The notes under the pieces are model-generated. The model worked only from the letters and a program-made list of their open reading frames with translations. It did not search any database and was not told the origin of the DNA. From Anaerolineae bacterium (GTDB lineage: Bacteria; Chloroflexota; Anaerolineae; Promineifilales; Promineifilaceae), in the NCBI GenBank assembly GCA_020848035.1, contig JADLAX010000077.1:1-64000 (forward strand): 64,000 nucleotides of DNA, given 5' to 3'. The translations under genes and the position numbers were made by a program. This document shows, in pieces, positions 57,086 to 64,000 of this stretch (position 1 is the stretch's first letter; the number at the start of each line of letters is the position of its first letter).

Positions 57086-60000
57086 CCCCTCGCCAACGGC
57101 ACCACCACAAACTCCCCAACTTCTGTTTGCAGTCGCTCCCCGGTCGCCGGGTTGTACAGGCCGATGCGCAGGCTGGCGTCGGGCGGCAGGTTTGGCGGCA
57201 GGGTGAGGCTGTGCGCGTCGAGGATGTATTCGCCGGGCACCCAGCCAGTGGTGGGGCGGCCCCAGCTGGCCGGTTCGCCATCCGCCTGGGCCAGAATTTG
57301 GCCGTCGGCATTGACGAGGTGGATGAAGACGCGGTAGCTGGTGGGCATTTCAGCCTCGGCGCGCCAGAGGAGGGTGAGGGGTAATTGGAGATTGGACCCT
57401 TCAACTTCGCTCAGGGCGAGAATTGGAGATTGGGTCAAGCCTTCCAGCGTGATGAGGGGTTGGTTGTTTTGGGAAAAGGTTGCGCTAACGGCCGTTTCCA
57501 TCTCCACCACCTCAAAAACCCTTTCCGGTGCCGTTATGTCAATCTCACCCAACACAATTCCCTCCGCTACAAACTGGTAGCTGCCAGAATTTAGCCCGGC
57601 AGGTAAACGCAGCAGATGTTGGCCGCGCACGGCCGTTCCCATCACCCAATCCGCCGGGGGATAGCCTGGCAACGTAAACGGCAGCTCCCAGGTTTGCACA
57701 ATGGCCTCGTTGGCATCGTGCAGTTCTAAATTAAACGTGTCGCTGGAAGGCTGGCCAGACGGCCGTTGCCAGAAAAAGGTCAGCAGCACCACATCCCCCG
57801 GAACGGCCGCTGCCCGATCCTGGCGGTATTCCAGCAGCGAAATGCCCTGGATTTGTCCTAGTGAATCTGTTGTTGCCGCAACTGTTTGCGGTTCGGTGAC
57901 GGTAATCTGGCCGAGAACGGCCGTTGGCCCCACCACCCCGTTCGCATCCAGCAATGTGATCGGCTGCAACGTCTCGAAGTCGAACAGCGTCAAGACGATG
58001 TTGTACTGGCCCGGCGGCGTGCCGCGCAGGATGGTCACCTCGCGGCTGTCCCAGGCCCACTGACCCGGCAGCCAGGCGCGGCTGTCCGGCGCATCTTCGT
58101 AGAGGCGGGGGCGGAAGGTGTTCAGATCGCTCCAGGTAAGGCCGTCTGGCCCCACCAGCCAGACGTTAGATTGGTAACGCGCCTGCGGATAATCGGTGGC
58201 CGTCCAGGCGAGATCGATGTCGAAGGTGCCGCCGGAGGGAACGGCCGTCTTACTCAAGTTGTACCCCTCCAAGCGTAACTCGGCGGCTTGCAGAACGGCC
58301 GTGTTGTCCACCTCCGGCCTCGCCACCCGCCGCAGCGGGGATTCGACCCGGTCAAGCAGTGGTTTCCCCGCATTTAGCAGTTGGATCACCGACAGCACGA
58401 TGATGAAATCCAGCAGGTGCGGCCGGGATCTATGCCGCTCACCGCTCACCGATAACCGTTTACCGCTCACCGATGACTGGGTTTTTGCCAAAACCAGCAG
58501 CACCACCAAAACCCCGGCCAGCGAGAAGACGCTCAGCCCGAGCAGCGCGGTGCGGGTGGGGGTGGAGTGCCAGCGCACGGCAACTTCGTGGCGGCCTGCG
58601 GGGACGGCGAAAGTGATGAGGCCGCTGGGGTCTTCGGGTCTGATAGGCACAAGTTGGCCATCGACCAGCGCCACCCAGCCGGGAAAATCAAACGAGAGGT
58701 AGCGCGCCGTAAACGGTTCCGGGCTGGTGATGACGGCCGTTACGCCCCGCTTGTCGTATTCCACTGTTTCGATTGTAGTGCCTGGGGGGAAAACGGCCGT
58801 ATCCAGCCGCTGCGGCGTTTCGTTGGCCTGGTAATTGGCTTCGAGGGGGGATGATGACGGCCGTTGCGCCACCGTGCGGGGGAAGTAGCTGCCTTCCGGG
58901 TCCACGCCCACCAGCCCCGTCTCGCGCTCGTATTGGTGCACCGTGTTGATTGTGGGAAACGGCTCCTCGCGGCAAATATTTGGGTACACTGTGGGAATTG
59001 CCTCAAACGCGAGCAGCGCTACGGCAAGGGATACCCCCACCCCAACCCTCCCCCTGGGAGGGGGAGGGAGTTTCTGCTCCCTCTCCCTGTGGGAGAAGTT
59101 TGGGGTGAGGGGCACTCCGGCCAAAAACGCCAACGGCAGCGCCGCCCGCCCCACAAAGCGCCAGGGAAACTGCACAAAATCGATTAGCGGCAGCCCTTCC
59201 CAGATAAATTGGGAGATAGGCAGGGACATGAAGAGGAAAACGGCCGTTGCCGCCAGCATCAACCACACATGAAACTGAATTTCACCGGGAGATTGGAGAG
59301 TGGAGATTGGAGATTGGGTTGCGCCATCAATCTCTAATCTCCAATCTCTAATCTCCTTCCTGCGCAAAATGGCAACCGCCACGCCCAGCACCGCCAACCC
59401 CAGCGGCACCCAGCCCAGCCTAAACGGCAGCGGCGGGTTCAGCAGCGACGGGTCTTCGGGGGCAACGGGGGCCAGAATTTCGGCGGGGGCAGAGAAGTTA
59501 AAGCGGAAATCATTGTTGCGCGTGGTGGTAGACTGCTCCAGGGTCACGCTGTTTAGCTCCAGCAGCGCCCCGCCGGTGTAAAAAATGGTCGTGCCCAGGC
59601 CAAGGCCAAAGAGCAGCACCAATCGCGTCAGCCAGACGCGCCAGCTCAGGCGGTGCTGCCAGGCCAGCGCCAGCAGGTAAACGCCCAGCGTTGGCACAAA
59701 GATGAGCATGGAGATGTTGTGGCTGAGCGCCAGGAGGATGAGACCCAAAACGGCCGTGCCAAACCACCTCGCCCGCCCCTCCAACAACCAGCGCCGCCCC
59801 GCCCACAGCAGCAGCGGCAGCAGCGGCAGCGCCGCCGACTCCGGCGAATTACCGCGCACCAGGGCATCAACCAGCACGTAAGGCGCGGCCATGTAGGCCA
59901 TGCCAGCCACCAACCCGGCCCAACTGCCTAAAATATCGCGCACCCACAAAAACATAAACCAGCCGCAGGCCAGAATGGTGATGGCGTAAAACAGGTTGGT

Positions 60001-60300
60001 GGCGGCGGGCAATGACAAGCCCAGCAGGTGCGGCCACAGCACGGCATACAGCGGCAGCGGTTCGCGATAGACAAAAAACGGGTAGCCGTAACCAAACGCC
60101 AAGTCCGGCAGCCAGCGGGTGAAAAAGAGGCCATTTTCCCAGGCGTAGCGCATGGCCGCCACCCGGTGGTAGTGCAGATGGCCGTCGTGGGTGCAGGTTA
60201 CGGCCGTCCAGTTCAGCAGCGGCGTCAGCAGGGGAATCCCCCCCGCAGTTAGCAATAAAAATGGCCACCAGCTGGTGACACGTTCACGAAATTTGGTCAT
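57079..60300 (-). CDS. Giant polytopic membrane protein (glycosyltransferase/YfhO-like) with four in-frame repeat insertions
   Basis: I start at 60300 (MTKFRERVTSW); the longer frame to 60510 reads through a hairpin element. The 1073-residue protein has about ten to twelve membrane helices in its first half (e.g. LLLTAGGIPLLTPLLNW, NISMLIFVPTLGVYLLAL) and beta-rich outer domains in the second half. Overall it resembles YfhO or 6-TM PMT-like proteins of unknown substrate. Four segments look foreign and match intergenic elements: residues near RDWRLEIDGATQSPIS, HREREQKLPPPPRGRVGVG, TQSSVSGKRLSVSGER and TQSPILALSEVEGSN. All keep the frame. Confidence 0.8.
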   Translation of the reverse strand: MTKFRERVTSWWPFLLLTAGGIPLLTPLLNWTAVTCTHDGHLHYHRVAAMRYAWENGLFFTRWLPDLAFGYGYPFFVYREPLPLYAVLWPHLLGLSLPAATNLFYAITILACGWFMFLWVRDILGSWAGLVAGMAYMAAPYVLVDALVRGNSPESAALPLLPLLLWAGRRWLLEGRARWFGTAVLGLILLALSHNISMLIFVPTLGVYLLALAWQHRLSWRVWLTRLVLLFGLGLGTTIFYTGGALLELNSVTLEQSTTTRNNDFRFNFSAPAEILAPVAPEDPSLLNPPLPFRLGWVPLGLAVLGVAVAILRRKEIRDWRLEIDGATQSPISTLQSPGEIQFHVWLMLAATAVFLFMSLPISQFIWEGLPLIDFVQFPWRFVGRAALPLAFLAGVPLTPNFSHREREQKLPPPPRGRVGVGVSLAVALLAFEAIPTVYPNICREEPFPTINTVHQYERETGLVGVDPEGSYFPRTVAQRPSSSPLEANYQANETPQRLDTAVFPPGTTIETVEYDKRGVTAVITSPEPFTARYLSFDFPGWVALVDGQLVPIRPEDPSGLITFAVPAGRHEVAVRWHSTPTRTALLGLSVFSLAGVLVVLLVLAKTQSSVSGKRLSVSGERHRSRPHLLDFIIVLSVIQLLNAGKPLLDRVESPLRRVARPEVDNTAVLQAAELRLEGYNLSKTAVPSGGTFDIDLAWTATDYPQARYQSNVWLVGPDGLTWSDLNTFRPRLYEDAPDSRAWLPGQWAWDSREVTILRGTPPGQYNIVLTLFDFETLQPITLLDANGVVGPTAVLGQITVTEPQTVAATTDSLGQIQGISLLEYRQDRAAAVPGDVVLLTFFWQRPSGQPSSDTFNLELHDANEAIVQTWELPFTLPGYPPADWVMGTAVRGQHLLRLPAGLNSGSYQFVAEGIVLGEIDITAPERVFEVVEMETAVSATFSQNNQPLITLEGLTQSPILALSEVEGSNLQLPLTLLWRAEAEMPTSYRVFIHLVNADGQILAQADGEPASWGRPTTGWVPGEYILDAHSLTLPPNLPPDASLRIGLYNPATGERLQTEVGEFVVVPLARGE
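57381..57440 (-). repeat. In-frame element 1, GAGATTGG / CTTCGCTCAGGGCGA type
   Basis: Within the giant membrane gene. Two GGAGATTGG words flank a TTCGCTCAGGGCGAG word; encoded peptide TQSPILALSEVEGSNLQ. The GAGATTGG word matches 22110-22166. Confidence 0.7.
58431..58480 (-). repeat. In-frame element 2, ACCGCTCACCGAT type
   Basis: Within the giant membrane gene, between an outer domain and a membrane helix. CGCTCACCGAT words repeat three times; encoded peptide SVSGKRLSVSGERHRS. Related to 14579-14667. Confidence 0.7.
59031..59113 (-). repeat. In-frame element 3, CTCCCTCTCCC type
   Basis: Within the giant membrane gene. CCCCAACCCTCCCCCTGGGAG and the mirror GTGGGAGAAGTTTGGGGTG form a hairpin; encoded peptide HREREQKLPPPPRGRVGVG. 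This word type is a familiar intergenic repeat in many bacteria. Confidence 0.7.
59289..59357 (-). repeat. In-frame element 4, GAGATTGG hairpin
   Basis: Within the giant membrane gene. GGAGATTGGAGATTGG is mirrored by CCAATCTCTAATCTCC; encoded peptide IRDWRLEIDGATQSPIST. Same element as 22110-22166. Confidence 0.75.
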
Positions 60301-60312
60301 ATAAAAAAATAA

Positions 60313-60402
60313 GGAACACAGAGCTGCACAGAGGGAAACGGAGTTGCACAGAGAGAAGAATCTCTGTGTAACTCTGTGCTTCTCTGTGCAACTCTGTGTC
60401 GC
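60313..60402. repeat. Hairpin element, CTCTGTG-word type
   Basis: ACACAGAG and TGCACAGAG words are mirrored by CTCTGTGTAACTCTGTG. Relative of 10050-10138. It lies between the divergent giant membrane gene and the dehydrogenase-like gene. Confidence 0.65.
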
Positions 60403-60465
60403 GCTTTTAAAATCGGCCCAAGTGTAATCTACAACAGTTTCTCTGCCGAATGGCGCGAACCTTGT

Positions 60466-60471
60466 TATACT
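60466..60471 (+). promoter_or_regulatory. -10 box of the dehydrogenase-ParB gene
   Basis: TATACT about 95 nt before the ATG at 60567; a TTGTCACC tandem lies in the leader. No clear -35. Confidence 0.35.
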
Positions 60472-60566
60472 TTCGCCACCCTTATACTGGCAAAGACCAT
60501 ACTCTGACATTTTTCACCTTGTCACCCTGTCACCTTGTCAGGCAAATTCCCTGGAGGAAACCCACT

Positions 60567-62336
60567 ATGGCAGTCATGAACCGGCAAGACGGCCGTCGTC
60601 CCCACATCTTAATTTGCGATCCCATCCACGAGGCAGGCCTGTCCATGCTGCAAGAGCACATGGACGTGGCCAACAAAACCAACCTCAGCCACGAGGAGCT
60701 GCTGGCCATCGTGCACGAATACGACGGCATCGTGGTAGAAAACCGCACCCAGGTCACCGCTGACCTCATCGACCATGCCCTCAATTTGCGCCTCATTGGT
60801 CGGGCGGGGGCGGGGTTTGAAAATATCGACGTGATCCATGCTCAGGAAAAAGAGGTGGCCGTGCTCAACTGCCCCGACGCCAACACCCTGGCCGTGGCCG
60901 AGCACACCATGGGGCTGCTGCTCTCCCTGGCGCGTCGCCTGCCCCGCGCCTACACCAGCCTGATGGCCGGGCAGTGGGACAGCCAGAGCCTGATCGGCAC
61001 GGGGCTGTCGGGCAAGACGCTGGGCATTGTGGGCTTTGGCCGCATTGGGCGCGAGGTGGCCATTCGCGCCGAGGCGTTTGGCATGAAGCTGCTGGTCAAC
61101 GAACCGTCGGTTACGCCGGAGCTGCGCTTGCAGGGCAACGTGCAGCGCGTGGACCTGGACGAGATGCTGCGTCGGGCCGATTTTATCAGCCTGCACGTGC
61201 CGCTGCGCAGCGAGACTCAACACATCATCGGTGCGGCGCAGCTGGCCAAAATGAAGCCGACGGCGTACCTCATCAACACGGCGCGCGGTGGGTTGATTGA
61301 TGAGGCGGCGCTGCTAGAGGCATTGGCAGACGGCCGTCTCGCCGGGGCCGCGCTGGATGTGTTCCAAACCGCTCAGCAGCCCAACCGGGCCCTCATCGAG
61401 CATCCGCGGGTTATTGCCACGCCGCGCATTGGTGCCAGCACCGAAGATGCTGTCCTGGCCGCCTCTATTACCCTGGCGGAGCAAATCATTGAGTTTTTCC
61501 AGGAAGTGGAGGTGAGCACGGTGCTGCCGCTGCGCGTGGTGCCGATGGACAAGGTGATGCCGCATGAACATTTTGACCAGAAGCGAGTGGATCGGCTGGC
61601 GGGTCGGTTGGAGAAGGACGGCGTGTTGGGCAATCCGCCGGTGGTGGTGGAAAGTGAAGACGGCCGTTACATCGTCCTCGATGGTGCCACCCGCACCACG
61701 GCGATGAAACAGTTGGGCTACAAACACGCCATCGTCCAGGTCGTCTCGACCGAAGGCGGGCTGGGGCTGCACACCTGGTACCACGTCATCTGCAAAATTG
61801 GGGTCAACGAGCTGCTGGCGCTGTTAAAAACCTTACCCAACATCACCATGCAGGAAACAGACATGGAAAAAGCGCCCGACGAGATGTTTGAGTATGGCGG
61901 TCTGTGCTACATCCAGCTCATCGACAACCGGGTGTTCCTGATTTACCCGGCACAGGGGGTCAATCGGCTAGAAGCGCTGAACCAGTTCACCGAGGCGTAC
62001 ATCGACGCGGCGGGGCATGTGGACCGCACCCTGAACAGCAACATCCTCAGCCTGAAGAATGAGTATGAGGGGTTAACGGCCGTAGTCATTTTCCCCGAGT
62101 ACACGGTGAACCAGGTCATGGCGGCGACGTTGTCGAGCGGCCGTTTATTCCCGGCGGGCATCACGCGCTTCATCATCCCCGGCCGCATTTTGCGCCTCAA
62201 CGCCGATCTCGCCACGCTCAAATCCGACAAAACGCTGCGCGAGAAAAACCGCTGGCTGCACGAACTGCTGGTAGAAAAACAAAGCAAAGGCGGCATTCGC
62301 TTCTACGGCGAGCCAGTTTACCTTTTGGATGAGTAA
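60567..62336 (+). CDS. 2-hydroxyacid dehydrogenase-like protein (eroded active site) fused to a ParB/SbnI-like domain
   Basis: ATG 60567 is behind CTGGAGGAAA. Residues 10-310 are SerA-like: NAD-binding GFGRIG (156-161) and NTARGG with the catalytic Arg at 240. But the relay Glu is Ala (DVFQTAQ, A269) and the catalytic His is Arg (ATPRIGAST, R287), so reduction is unlikely. Residues about 322-393 are a ParB-like fold: VVPMDKVMPHEHFD, DGVLGNPPVV, YIVLDGATRTTAMKQLG. The rest (to 589), with FPAGITRFIIPGRILRLN, resembles SbnI/SerK-type free-serine kinases. A phosphoserine-linked role is inferred. Stand-alone gene. Confidence 0.85.
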   Translation: MAVMNRQDGRRPHILICDPIHEAGLSMLQEHMDVANKTNLSHEELLAIVHEYDGIVVENRTQVTADLIDHALNLRLIGRAGAGFENIDVIHAQEKEVAVLNCPDANTLAVAEHTMGLLLSLARRLPRAYTSLMAGQWDSQSLIGTGLSGKTLGIVGFGRIGREVAIRAEAFGMKLLVNEPSVTPELRLQGNVQRVDLDEMLRRADFISLHVPLRSETQHIIGAAQLAKMKPTAYLINTARGGLIDEAALLEALADGRLAGAALDVFQTAQQPNRALIEHPRVIATPRIGASTEDAVLAASITLAEQIIEFFQEVEVSTVLPLRVVPMDKVMPHEHFDQKRVDRLAGRLEKDGVLGNPPVVVESEDGRYIVLDGATRTTAMKQLGYKHAIVQVVSTEGGLGLHTWYHVICKIGVNELLALLKTLPNITMQETDMEKAPDEMFEYGGLCYIQLIDNRVFLIYPAQGVNRLEALNQFTEAYIDAAGHVDRTLNSNILSLKNEYEGLTAVVIFPEYTVNQVMAATLSSGRLFPAGITRFIIPGRILRLNADLATLKSDKTLREKNRWLHELLVEKQSKGGIRFYGEPVYLLDE

Positions 62337-62399
62337 ATCCTGGATTAAAAAACGGACGCGGACGAGCGCGGACAAGCGCGGATTTGAACCAAAGAGTAT

Positions 62400-62535
62400 C
62401 CCGCACGAGGGCGCTGCGCGCCCCGTGCGGGGAGGGAAATGGGGGTTTTTCAGTTTTGGGCGTCAAAATGACGCCCAAAACTGAAAAACCCCACCATCTT
62501 CGGCAGCGCCAGGCGCGAAGCGCCGAGGCGCTGCC
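62400..62535. terminator. Cluster of three hairpins between convergent genes
   Basis: First a CCCGCACG/CGTGCGGG stem (about 62400-62431), then a 24-bp perfect stem (62442-62465 with 62469-62492, loop AAA), then GGCAGCGCC/GGCGCTGCC (62502-62535) with an inner GGCGC/GCGCC. The 24-bp stem has A/T-rich outer arms and could terminate from both sides. Confidence 0.65.
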
Positions 62536-62600
62536 CCTGTCCAGGCAAGGCCAGACGCTTACCGCGGTTTCCCACTAACTCCTAACTTTTGCTGGACAAA

Positions 62601-63107
62601 TCAGTGTAGATCTGTGTTTGCGGCTGGGGTGAGGAGAATGACGGGGATTTGTCGGTGGGTGCGCTGTTTGTAGGCGTTGTAGCCGGGGTAGGTTTGTACG
62701 GCCGTTTGCCAGCAAGCTTCTCGTTCCATCCCTTCCGTAACACGGGCCAGGTAGGGTTGGGAACGGCCGTTTTGTGTCACCGTCACCTGGGGCTGGGCCA
62801 CAAGGTTGTAATACCAGGCCGGGTGCTTCTGCTGCCCCCAATTGGAAGCAATGATCACCAGCTGATTGTCGCCAAAAGGAATAGCTACCAGCGGCGTGGT
62901 GCGCGGCTGGCCGCTTTTGGCCCCGGTGGTAGTGAGCGTCAGAATGGGCAGCCCGGTTAAAAGAGAGGCGGCGGTGGAACGGCCGTTGCTCAGCCGCAGC
63001 ACCAGCTTGTCCAAATGATGCATCACCCGCGCCGAAAGCCGCGCCCCCACGGCCGACATGGCAATGCCTGTGTTGATCCTTTGCAGCAAATTCTTCTTAG
63101 TCACCAT
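62601..63107 (-). CDS. DDN-type deazaflavin (F420)-dependent nitroreductase family protein
   Basis: I start at 63107 because TAAAAT ends seven bases upstream; the ATG at 63116 overlaps that box. The 168-residue split-barrel protein matches Mycobacterium Ddn: ILTLTTTGAKSGQPRTTPLVAIPFGD and IASNWGQQKHPAWYYNLVAQPQVTV, ending in VILLTPA. Such proteins reduce quinones or nitroaromatics with F420H2. F420 use is inferred from the family; some bind FMN or haem. Confidence 0.88.
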   Translation of the reverse strand: MVTKKNLLQRINTGIAMSAVGARLSARVMHHLDKLVLRLSNGRSTAASLLTGLPILTLTTTGAKSGQPRTTPLVAIPFGDNQLVIIASNWGQQKHPAWYYNLVAQPQVTVTQNGRSQPYLARVTEGMEREACWQTAVQTYPGYNAYKQRTHRQIPVILLTPAANTDLH

Positions 63108-63120
63108 GCGCCCCATTTTA
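63108..63120 (-). promoter_or_regulatory. -10 box for leaderless DDN transcript
   Basis: On the minus strand TAAAAT (63120-63115), seven bases, ATG at 63107. Confidence 0.4.
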
Positions 63121-63203
63121 CGCCAGGTGCCGCAAAAACCCAGAACTTGTACAATCCCCGCCGGTATTTTGCCCCAAGCGCAATACCTGCATTTTTAAGG
63201 TAT

Positions 63204-63314
63204 TCAGGATTTCGTGGGGTTGGGCATGAAACGTGAAGCGTGAAACGTGATGGCCCTCTGCTCACGTTTCACGTTTCACGAACAGTAAACCCCCTGAATT
63301 CCCAAAGAGCCCAT
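63204..63314. repeat. Dispersed 111-bp repeat, copy B (inverted)
   Basis: Reverse-complement match to 53161-53271, about 88 percent by eye. An ATCTGTGTAATCTGCG word pair follows at 63318-63345. Confidence 0.85.
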
Positions 63315-63364
63315 TTTTAATCTGTGTAATCTGCGTAATCAGTGGATTGTTTAAAGAGGCACGA

Positions 63365-64000
63365 ATGAGTCAGCTAAAAGCGATTGTTTTTGATATGGAC
63401 GGTCTGATGGTCGATAGCGAACCGCTGTCGCAGCAGGCGTGGGATGTTTATTTACGGCCGTATGGCCACCAGCTCAACGAAGAAATTGTCAGCCAGATCA
63501 TTGGCCTGCGCGCCGATTTGAGCACGCCATACATCAAGGATCTGTTTAACCTGCCGGAAGACGTCACCACCATCATCAGCAAACGCGCCGCCATCTACCG
63601 CCAGATTCGCGCCAACGGCGTGCCGGTGATGCCCGGCCTGCACGAGCTGCACGCCGAAATTGCGCGCCGCGACATTCCCTGGGCGGTGGCCACCTCCAGC
63701 CCCCGCGCCCACGCCGAGGAAATTTTGCACCAGCTGGGCCTGCACGATCGCTGCCAGGCCATCGCCGCCGGAAGCGAAGTGACCCACGGCAAGCCCCACC
63801 CCGAAATTTACCAGCTGGCCGCCGCCCGGCTGGGCATTGCGCCCCAGCACTGCCTGGCGCTGGAAGATTCCGGCCCCGGCAGCCTGGCCGCCGCCCGCGC
63901 CGGGATGACGGTCATCGCCATCCCCAACGTGCAGACCAAAACGGCCGATTTCAGCCACGTGCACCATCGGTACAACTCCCTGCACGATGTGTTGGCCAAC
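63365..64000 (+). CDS. HAD-superfamily phosphatase/phosphomutase (partial)
   Basis: The frame is open from ATG 63365 to the window edge (212 codons), so the C-terminus is missing. HAD motif I is FDMDGLMVDSEP (D10, D12), motif II ATSSPR, motif III GKPHPEIY and motif IV LEDSGPGSLAA. A C1 helical cap lies between motifs I and II. The layout fits beta-phosphoglucomutase/YcjU-like or phosphoglycolate phosphatase-like enzymes. No clear Shine-Dalgarno; AAAGAGG lies 6 nt upstream. Substrate unknown. Confidence 0.92.
   Translation, partial: MSQLKAIVFDMDGLMVDSEPLSQQAWDVYLRPYGHQLNEEIVSQIIGLRADLSTPYIKDLFNLPEDVTTIISKRAAIYRQIRANGVPVMPGLHELHAEIARRDIPWAVATSSPRAHAEEILHQLGLHDRCQAIAAGSEVTHGKPHPEIYQLAAARLGIAPQHCLALEDSGPGSLAAARAGMTVIAIPNVQTKTADFSHVHHRYNSLHDVLAN

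Larger units (their letters stand above)
1523..63461. repeat. Highly iterated octamer palindrome ACGGCCGT
   Basis: About 125 copies by eye between 1523 and 63461, i.e. one per about 0.5 kb. Most are in genes, in all reading frames, read as Thr-Ala-Val, (Asn/Asp/Tyr)-Gly-Arg or Arg-Pro. Many extend to AACGGCCGTT. Near-variants such as GCGGCCGT and ACGGCCGC are visibly rarer. This resembles the cyanobacterial HIP1 (GCGATCGC) but with another sequence. Confidence 0.9.

Noticed and set aside
63452-63985. Minus-strand frame at the right edge
   Set aside because: The plus-strand HAD phosphatase at 63365-64000 has all four HAD motifs, so the opposite frame is a shadow.
1-64000. CRISPR array or rRNA/tRNA operon
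   Set aside because: No evenly spaced direct repeats with unique spacers and no rRNA or tRNA signature sequences were found; the short-word tandems have inverted copies and no spacers.

Overview
The window looks like chromosomal DNA of a bacterium of the Chloroflexota, probably class Anaerolineae. This is an inference from gene content: a split acyl-CoA carboxylase, a V4R-domain protein, an F420-type (DDN) reductase, Ser/Thr kinase-AAA-TPR giants, an AfsR/BTAD regulator, vWA-FHA membrane proteins and secreted multi-repeat proteins. G+C is fairly high (judged by eye), apart from AT-richer patches at about 1926-2770 and 17535-18740. I saw no rRNA, tRNA or CRISPR array.

Layout. 1-2500: an IS element with a DDE transposase, then a barstar-like orphan immunity gene. 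2775-12470: housekeeping and hydrolase genes (alr, xth, folB, folK, a kinase-like phosphotransferase, two alpha/beta hydrolases, a DUF1990 protein, a CBM9-like membrane protein). 12620-16811: membrane protein, carboxyltransferase, biotin carboxylase and biotin carrier, which together make an acyl-CoA carboxylase. 16926-23406: CYTH protein, FGE-like lipoprotein or secreted protein, a free-standing GyrA C-terminal beta-pinwheel translationally coupled to a Qnr/MfpA-like pentapeptide-repeat protein, a degenerate Rieske protein, an M20 amidohydrolase, a NUDIX enzyme and a V4R protein. 23695-29491: a secreted triple-repeat protein, then a degenerate ABC ATPase fused to a LytTR DNA-binding domain, followed by an ABC exporter (permease, ATPase, permease). 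30190-34061: two head-to-head vWA-TM-FHA paralogues. 34131-34735: a RelE/HigB-HTH toxin-antitoxin pair. 34865-36496: an AspT/YidE-type transporter. 36593-46688: three large P-loop regulators (AAA protein, Ser/Thr kinase-AAA-TPR, BTAD-NB-ARC-TPR) around a helical protein and a polyprenyl synthase. 46774-49469: a redox operon with cupredoxin and dihaem cytochrome. 49641-52229: four genes coupled by 4-bp overlaps. 52359-56300: enzymes with folds common in natural-product tailoring. 57079-60300: a giant membrane protein. 60567-62336: a 2-hydroxyacid dehydrogenase-like protein fused to a ParB/SbnI-like domain. 62601-64000: a DDN reductase and a partial HAD phosphatase.

Three DNA-scale signals run across the window. 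(1) The octamer palindrome ACGGCCGT occurs about 125 times by eye count, where one or two are expected by chance; it lies in coding and non-coding DNA alike. It behaves like the cyanobacterial HIP1 iterated palindrome. (2) Intergenic regions are full of hairpin elements built from 6-9 bp words repeated in tandem and then in inverted order. Similar elements lie in frame inside at least one gene (57079-60300, four sites) and apparently encode the signal peptide of another (32106). (3) Several genes have a -10 box only 6-7 nt before the start codon, which suggests leaderless transcripts.

The strongest candidates for undescribed biology are the GyrA-CTD/pentapeptide pair (18744-20374), the catalytically eroded dehydrogenase fused to a SbnI-like domain (60567-62336), the pseudo-ABC-LytTR regulator (24908-25918), the iterated palindrome, and the in-frame palindromic elements.
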